A stretch of DNA of 60,934 nucleotides from Niallia circulans NBRC 13626. Lineage in GTDB: Bacteria; Bacillota; Bacilli; Bacillales; Cytobacillaceae. A program made the position numbers and the translations under genes. The DNA lies in the NCBI RefSeq assembly GCF_001591585.1, contig NZ_BCVE01000026.1, positions 1 through 60,934 on the forward strand. The letters are read 5' to 3'. The notes beneath the pieces were generated by a model. The model saw only the letters and a program-made list of their open reading frames with translations. It had not been told where the DNA came from and searched no databases. Positions 57,137 to 60,934 of this stretch are shown one piece after another. How positions within the stretch are numbered: the first letter of the stretch is position 1; each line of letters opens with the position of its first letter.

Positions 57137-57337
57137 CTATTCGTTTGGTGCATATGTCATGTCTTCGTCGTATCTTTGATTCGCCTTATTCCAAATTTCG
57201 TCATTATCAGCGTTATTTACTTCGATGAACAAATAAATCAATTGCAAAACGTAACTATACTCTTCCGCCAATTTATTAAATTCCGCCTTCTTTTCCTCGC
57301 TTAAATCATCGAAAGGTATTACGTACTCATCTTCCAT
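57137..57337 (-). CDS. small acidic phage protein, 66 aa
   Basis: Starts MEDEYVIPFDDLSEEKKAEF; helical and acidic. ATG 57337 has GGAGG 8 bases upstream; the longer frame runs into the next gene and is not used. Not recognised. Confidence 0.6.
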   Translation of the reverse strand: MEDEYVIPFDDLSEEKKAEFNKLAEEYSYVLQLIYLFIEVNNADNDEIWNKANQRYDEDMTYAPNE

Positions 57338-57357
57338 CCCGCTCACCTCCACTCGTT

Positions 57358-57447
57358 TTATTTTCGGTTCCTTATGCCTAGACGAATTAGTCCTACCGTT
57401 CCTACTGCACCGGTTATCACGCCAGTTAAAAATACGAATATGACCAC
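57358..57447 (-). CDS. single-pass membrane microprotein, 29 aa
   Basis: GTG start with TGGTGG upstream. One hydrophobic helix rich in Gly and Val (VIFVFLTGVITGAVGTVGL) and a basic tail. Function unknown. Confidence 0.45.
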   Translation of the reverse strand: MVIFVFLTGVITGAVGTVGLIRLGIRNRK

Positions 57448-57451
57448 GCAA

Positions 57452-57859
57452 TCACCACCAATCTTCGCTAATTTCTTCGAATTTCTGCGCCGTTTCCGCC
57501 TCGCGCTGTTCCCTCGCCACCGACGACTGTGCCGGCTGAAAGTTGCGATCCATATACGAATACATGAACGTAAATGTCGGGTACGGATATTCGTCCGGCT
57601 TGTTCGTGCGATATTCCGCCCAGCATATTTCGATGAATTGACGCAACACCGCATTACCGTATCGCCCTTGCGCCTGTTTCAGCATGCCACGTTCGCGCGC
57701 CCATCGCGTTGACTTAGCGCCTCGACCGCCCGGCTGATAATCGGCGTTGTAGCGTTCGGCTGTCGTTTCGGTAATAAATGCGATGAATGTGCTAACGTTC
57801 CAGTCGGCGATATTTCGTGCGCGCCAGTCCGTTGCGGGCGGTAATTTCGGTTTAGTCAT
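57452..57859 (-). CDS. hypothetical phage protein, 135 aa
   Basis: Starts MTKPKLPPATDWRARNIADW; Trp- and Tyr-rich with a helical core (QFIEICWAEYRTNKP). ATG 57859 is chosen for its ribosome site; it overlaps the previous gene by 8 nt. Proteins beginning in this manner occur in Bacillus phages as replication-region genes of unknown function. Confidence 0.6.
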   Translation of the reverse strand: MTKPKLPPATDWRARNIADWNVSTFIAFITETTAERYNADYQPGGRGAKSTRWARERGMLKQAQGRYGNAVLRQFIEICWAEYRTNKPDEYPYPTFTFMYSYMDRNFQPAQSSVAREQREAETAQKFEEISEDWW

Positions 57860-58190
57860 CGCTATCCCACCCTTCGATATATTGTTCGAGTCCATAATGC
57901 GAATATTTATTAATTCGGTACTCTAATTCGGATAGAATTCCGAAATACTTTTCGTTTACCTTTCGCAATCTTTCGACTTCGGCAATGAGCGCTGGGATAT
58001 CTTCGCGAGCATGTGCGATGAATTCCGCATCAATACTTCTATCTGCGAAAGCGATTGCGTCTGTAAATCCGCTACCAATCGGGTCTTCACGAACTATATC
58101 GGTATTGTGTGTGACAGTCCAGGCGCCTAATGACGCCTTTTCCGCGCGTTCTTTTATTGCGTTGAGTTGTTCCGTTGTTAACATCGTCAT
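57852..58190 (-). CDS. Ead/Ea22-like phage protein, 112 aa
   Basis: Contains the common Ead/Ea22-type segment AEFIAHAREDIPALIAEVER in the second half and LNAIKERAEKASLGAWTV at the start. These proteins are widespread in phages; function not known. Confidence 0.65.
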   Translation of the reverse strand: MTMLTTEQLNAIKERAEKASLGAWTVTHNTDIVREDPIGSGFTDAIAFADRSIDAEFIAHAREDIPALIAEVERLRKVNEKYFGILSELEYRINKYSHYGLEQYIEGWDSDD

Positions 58191-58360
58191 TCCTCCTCAC
58201 ATAAGACGTGTAATACTTTTCGCAATTCAGTTTTGCGAATACTAAACGTACTTCCGTTGTGGTGGTTAATTTCGATAAAGTCGCAATCATCTTCAAACGT
58301 AACCTTATCGTCCACCCAATCGGTATGTTGTTTCGTTGTCAATTCGATTTTAATGTGCAT
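58187..58360 (-). CDS. small phage protein, 57 aa
   Basis: Starts MHIKIELTTKQHTDWVDD and has several strands; GAGGCGG precedes the ATG. ATGA overlap with the next gene. Not recognised. Confidence 0.6.
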   Translation of the reverse strand: MHIKIELTTKQHTDWVDDKVTFEDDCDFIEINHHNGSTFSIRKTELRKVLHVLCEEE

Positions 58361-58455
58361 TTTACCGCCTCATTTCCGTTTGTTTTAGCCGCCGAGACTT
58401 ATTGTATTCCGTGCTATTCATCGCGTCTGTATGCGCCACACATAGCGTGTGAAGG

Positions 58456-58836
58456 CTATGAGTTGATGCCGTCGATTGTGATTCCGAGAATTTGTATCGC
58501 TTTGTGAATTCCGTCTCTCTCAGCGTGTCTAATTAACCAAGAATGACTGGCGGCAGGTAGTGTATTCATTTCATCCGATAATTTATCGTAATACTCACGC
58601 AATTTATCTTCGGGCGATTGCTCGACTTCGTATCCGTTGATTAGTGCGCTCATGAGTAAGTCAACGTTCTTTTTACCGGAAATTTCATAGGCGAATGATT
58701 GGATATCCGTTTCTAGCTGCGATTTTGGTGTTCCGAAAATTATGCGGATAATCGAATAGTTATCTCGTCCCTCATTTCGCAAAGATTCGATTGCGTTGGC
58801 TACTTCGCGTGGTAGCGTTGGTTTTACGTTGGTCAT
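58456..58836 (-). CDS. DUF1642-like phage protein, 126 aa
   Basis: Starts MTNVKPTLPREVANAIESLR and continues GRDNYSIIRIIFG, the opening typical of DUF1642-type proteins of Gram-positive phages. ATG 58836 follows AAAAGGAGG. Role unknown. Confidence 0.6.
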   Translation of the reverse strand: MTNVKPTLPREVANAIESLRNEGRDNYSIIRIIFGTPKSQLETDIQSFAYEISGKKNVDLLMSALINGYEVEQSPEDKLREYYDKLSDEMNTLPAASHSWLIRHAERDGIHKAIQILGITIDGINS

Positions 58837-58850
58837 TGCGATTCCTCCTT

Positions 58851-59009
58851 TTAATAATAGGTTTCTATGTTGTCGCACTTATTACAATGAATGTTGATAT
58901 ATTGTTCGTATTCATCTGAAAAGCAAGAAAATTGTATATCATCGGCTCCACATCTCTTGCAAGTTATCTCAAAACCCAAAACAAGAGATTGATCTTTACA
59001 TGTGTTCAT
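58851..59009 (-). CDS. zinc-ribbon microprotein, 52 aa
   Basis: MNTCKDQSLVLGFEITCKRC and later HCNKCDNIETYY: two knuckles CxxC/CxxC of a zinc ribbon. AGAGGTG precedes the ATG. Related in design, not clearly in sequence, to those at 51894 and 52058. Confidence 0.55.
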   Translation of the reverse strand: MNTCKDQSLVLGFEITCKRCGADDIQFSCFSDEYEQYINIHCNKCDNIETYY

Positions 59010-59164
59010 TTATCACACCTCTTATCGCATGTTTTTTGAAGTAATTATTTATGCAATATAAGACTCGCAACAAATAGTGATTTTCTATTTGGTGCAATTA
59101 TTTCTTGTTAAATGGATTTTGTTATATGGTTCTTCTTACTGTGTGGTTTACGTCACACGATTTC

Positions 59165-59554
59165 TTACATATACATCACACGGTCTACTATATCAGCGTC
59201 ACACGGACTGTCTTCTTGCGCTCTATTACCGAACTGAAAACCGCTTTCTCTTCCGATTAAATATCTGACTTGCAAGTACGTTTTCTTAGTCGGATGTTTC
59301 GTTTGCTCTTTCGTAACTAATGGATGCCCATTCCAGCGAAAATCACATAGTGACTTAATTCGCCTGTTCACCGTTTCTCTTCTTACGTTAAGGTGTTCCG
59401 CTAGTAAATCTTGCGATGGGAAACATTCGCCGCGATCGTTCATGAATAACGCCAAAGCAGATAACGTATGCCATCGTTCTGCACCTAACGCTCCCATAAG
59501 ACCGCTAGTTAATGCGTGTTTATGAAACTTTACGTAAATATCTTGATTAGTCAT
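59165..59554 (-). CDS. winged-helix initiator-like protein, 129 aa
   Basis: Winged-helix core: GAERWHTLSALALFMNDRG, PSQDLLAEHLNVRRETVNRR, then a wing with KEQTKHPTKKTYLQ. This is the layout of replication-initiator N-terminal domains and phage replisome organisers. Strong AAGGAGG before the ATG. The gene is surrounded by GTGTGAYTTACG iterons and has a promoter-like 34-bp repeat, shared with phoH, 34 bp upstream. A replication or early regulatory role is likely. Confidence 0.6.
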   Translation of the reverse strand: MTNQDIYVKFHKHALTSGLMGALGAERWHTLSALALFMNDRGECFPSQDLLAEHLNVRRETVNRRIKSLCDFRWNGHPLVTKEQTKHPTKKTYLQVRYLIGRESGFQFGNRAQEDSPCDADIVDRVMYM

Positions 59555-59771
59555 TTCGTCCTCCTTCCGTGTGACTTAACGTTCTCAATTAATAATACCC
59601 GCGCCATTTTAAAGTCGCGCAGTTTTGCGGAAAATATCTTCCGTGTGACTCTCTACTTAGTTTGACGCACCTGAATAACTTTTCGCGCACCAATTTCGAA
59701 ATTAACTTCCGTGTGATTTACGCTACACTATATAGTAAGGATACCGAATCAATCTAGCGCACTTTTTACGC
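59555..59771. other. intergenic region between integrase terminator and initiator-like gene
   Basis: No gene. It holds three iterons (59565, 59639, 59707) and copy B of the dispersed promoter-like repeat (59588-59621). It is a candidate origin or control region. Confidence 0.5.
59588..59621 (-). promoter_or_regulatory. dispersed 34-bp promoter-like repeat, copy B
   Basis: 32 of 34 positions match copy A at 36406-36439. TATTAT would be the -10 box; the predicted start of transcription is about 20 bp before the ribosome site of the initiator-like gene. Confidence 0.6.
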
Positions 59772-59810
59772 AAAAAAAAATAACGCCGACCCTCCGTAGA
59801 GAGTCGACGC
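59772..59810 (-). terminator. terminator of the integrase gene
   Basis: GCGTCGACTCTC pairs with GAGGGTCGGCGT (G-U pairs included) and is followed by eight Ts on the minus strand, right after the integrase stop codon. Confidence 0.8.
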
Positions 59811-59814
59811 TAAA

Positions 59815-60783
59815 TTAAAATAATTTTTCCAACGGACTAAACCGCTTGTGACTTTCGAATACATCCGAACTAAACAGATTCACGTAATTGCGCACCATTT
59901 CGAGCGAAGTATGTCCGAGCACCTTCTGCAACGCAAATACATCGGCGCCATTTTGCACGGCCATCTTTGCGAATGTATGCCGAAAAGTATGCGGGCTACA
60001 ACGCACATTCGTTATATTAGCCATACGACCGTATTTCGCAATCCTATTCTGCAACTGGCGAATGGTAATCGGCTTATTGTCTACGGTCACAAATAACGCC
60101 TCATTTACGACGTCTCCGCGCACGGCAAGGTATTTCTTCAACTGGCGCTTCATCGTCGCTTGCATAGGTACCAGGCGCTCCTTATAACCCTTTCCGTTAA
60201 TAAGTATCTGCGAATCTTCCCAACGAATATCCCTTACGCCAATGTCCGTGATTTCACGTACCCGTACACCTGTCTCAACGAGTAACATTAAAATCGTGTA
60301 GTCGCGAAATCCCGTGAACGTTTCTTGATCGGGCTGGCGGAGGATATCCCGTAATTGCTCCCGAGAAAATGTTTCGATGACTTCTTTCTTCGCTTTGATT
60401 AACGTCAATTCTTCCGCGGGGTTGACCGCAATCATTTTCTCTTTCGCAAGGTAATTGAAAAACGCACGAATCGCCCTTAATCGCGTATTAATCGTCGTTT
60501 CCTTTCGCTGTTGCACCGTCATCATGTAATAAATAACGTTTTCGCGTAACACTTTCAGCGTTATTTTCGAAGGATGTGTCGGTAAGTCTTGCGCTTCCAG
60601 TATCGACCGAAACGCCGTAAGCTCATTCCGGTAATACTTCAACGTGTGATCGCTTAGATTGCGAATCTTACAATCGCGCAGAAATAAATGTAGCGACGTT
60701 TCGAAATCTTCCGCATGAATTTCCGTTTGTGCCTGCGCCGTTTCGAGCGCGCCTGGATTGATTCGGTTGCTTCTACGCGCCAT
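59815..60783 (-). CDS. int: tyrosine recombinase/integrase
   Basis: 322 residues from ATG 60783 (GCGAGGCG upstream). SAM-like N-terminal DNA-binding domain (FLRDCKIRNLSDHTLKYYRN) and catalytic domain with Arg in ETGVRVREITDIG, HxxR in CSPHTFRHTFAK, LGHTSLEMVRNYVN giving the last His and the Tyr nucleophile. It is closer to Xer/phage integrases of Firmicutes than to large serine integrases. It could integrate the phage or resolve dimers of a plasmid form. Operator-like palindromes lie upstream. Confidence 0.85.
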   Translation of the reverse strand: MARRSNRINPGALETAQAQTEIHAEDFETSLHLFLRDCKIRNLSDHTLKYYRNELTAFRSILEAQDLPTHPSKITLKVLRENVIYYMMTVQQRKETTINTRLRAIRAFFNYLAKEKMIAVNPAEELTLIKAKKEVIETFSREQLRDILRQPDQETFTGFRDYTILMLLVETGVRVREITDIGVRDIRWEDSQILINGKGYKERLVPMQATMKRQLKKYLAVRGDVVNEALFVTVDNKPITIRQLQNRIAKYGRMANITNVRCSPHTFRHTFAKMAVQNGADVFALQKVLGHTSLEMVRNYVNLFSSDVFESHKRFSPLEKLF

Positions 60784-60934
60784 GTTAACGCCTCGCTTTC
60801 CGTAGTCATAATCGTATGCACTACGCAATAACTCGACGTATCGACAAAATCGTACGTAATGAACGAAAAAAAGCGACGTACAATTACGTACATCGCTCGT
60901 CATATCAACGTTTGCTATTTCGACAATTGACGCC
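60784..60934. other. integrase leader with operator-like motifs
   Basis: ACGTACAATTACGTA (60876-60890) shares AATTACGTA with operators O1-O3, and CGTACGTAATGAAC (60851-60864) repeats part of the left-edge leader (CGTAATGAAC near 123-132). No -35/-10 pair is convincing here, which fits transcription from the left-edge promoter on a circle. Confidence 0.45.

Larger units (their letters stand above)
59141..59722. repeat. dispersed GTGTGAYTTACG iterons around the third initiator-like gene
   Basis: CCGTGTGA-type copies at 59569-59581, 59643-59650 and 59711-59722 lie upstream of the gene; GTGTGGTTTACG at 59141-59152 and inverted TCACACGG at 59176-59183 and 59199-59206 lie at its 3' end. Spacing is irregular. 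Confidence 0.55.

Noticed and set aside
57358-57654. 98-residue ORF overlapping the gene at 57452
   Set aside because: Only its last 29 codons have a ribosome site and sensible composition; the rest is a shadow of the neighbouring gene.

Overview
The window reads as an almost complete temperate siphophage genome from a Bacillus-group Firmicute. It was probably maintained as a circular phage-plasmid. Supporting signs: strong AGGAGG-type ribosome sites with many TTG and GTG starts, gene families typical of Bacillus phages (AimR, YolD-like, BhlA holin, phBC6A51-type small terminase, class Ib NrdEF, ThyX), and plasmid functions beside the virion genes (ParM-type actin with a basic partner and paired centromere-like repeats, a resolvase-type serine recombinase, two iteron clusters next to winged-helix initiator-like genes). 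No gene is cut at either edge, and a consensus promoter at 141-170 points out of the left edge toward an integrase that sits alone at the right edge. Both fit a circular molecule opened in an intergenic region, but topology cannot be proven from the window.

Nearly everything is on the minus strand, so transcription runs from high to low coordinates. The exceptions are small regulatory or accessory genes at 1.1-1.8, 5.6, 31.0 and 50.3-50.8 kb.

0-7 kb: a winged-helix protein facing two Cro-like regulators, all three promoters carrying the same palindromic operator; a YolD-like gene; a large HerA/VirD4/VirB4-type ATPase with two small pilin-like membrane proteins; a ParM/ParR-like segregation module with a leader of two 22-bp repeats. 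7-18 kb: lysis (two holin-like proteins, GH25-LysM endolysin), tail tip and fibres (including two SGNH esterases), Dit, tape measure, tail chaperones. 18-27 kb: tail tube, neck, capsid, scaffold, portal, terminase. 27-31 kb: serine recombinase, an iteron-rich origin candidate with an initiator-like gene, a structured leader RNA and a sigma region 4/ArpU-like activator. 31-46 kb: cytosine methyltransferase, nucleotide metabolism (dNMP kinase, ThyX, MazG-like, NrdIEF), PhoH, RuvC-like and PD-(D/E)XK nucleases, a short sliding clamp, family A polymerase, ssDNA-binding protein. 46.8-47.3 kb: noncoding stretch with a tRNA-like element. 48-50.8 kb: an arbitrium communication locus (aimR, an unlisted 58-codon aimP, a downstream sigma-like gene and two divergent Cro-like genes). 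50.8-60 kb: primase, helicase, helicase loader, small early genes, a third winged-helix gene with iterons, and integrase.

The main result is the arbitrium locus. AimR is recognisable along most of its length. Just after it lies a secreted pro-peptide ending in PGGGGGIGGG, unlike the RGA-type ends of the best-known arbitrium peptides. Near-identical GTTCAC/GTGAAC palindromes bracket the pair, and a sigma-factor-like gene stands where aimX would be expected.
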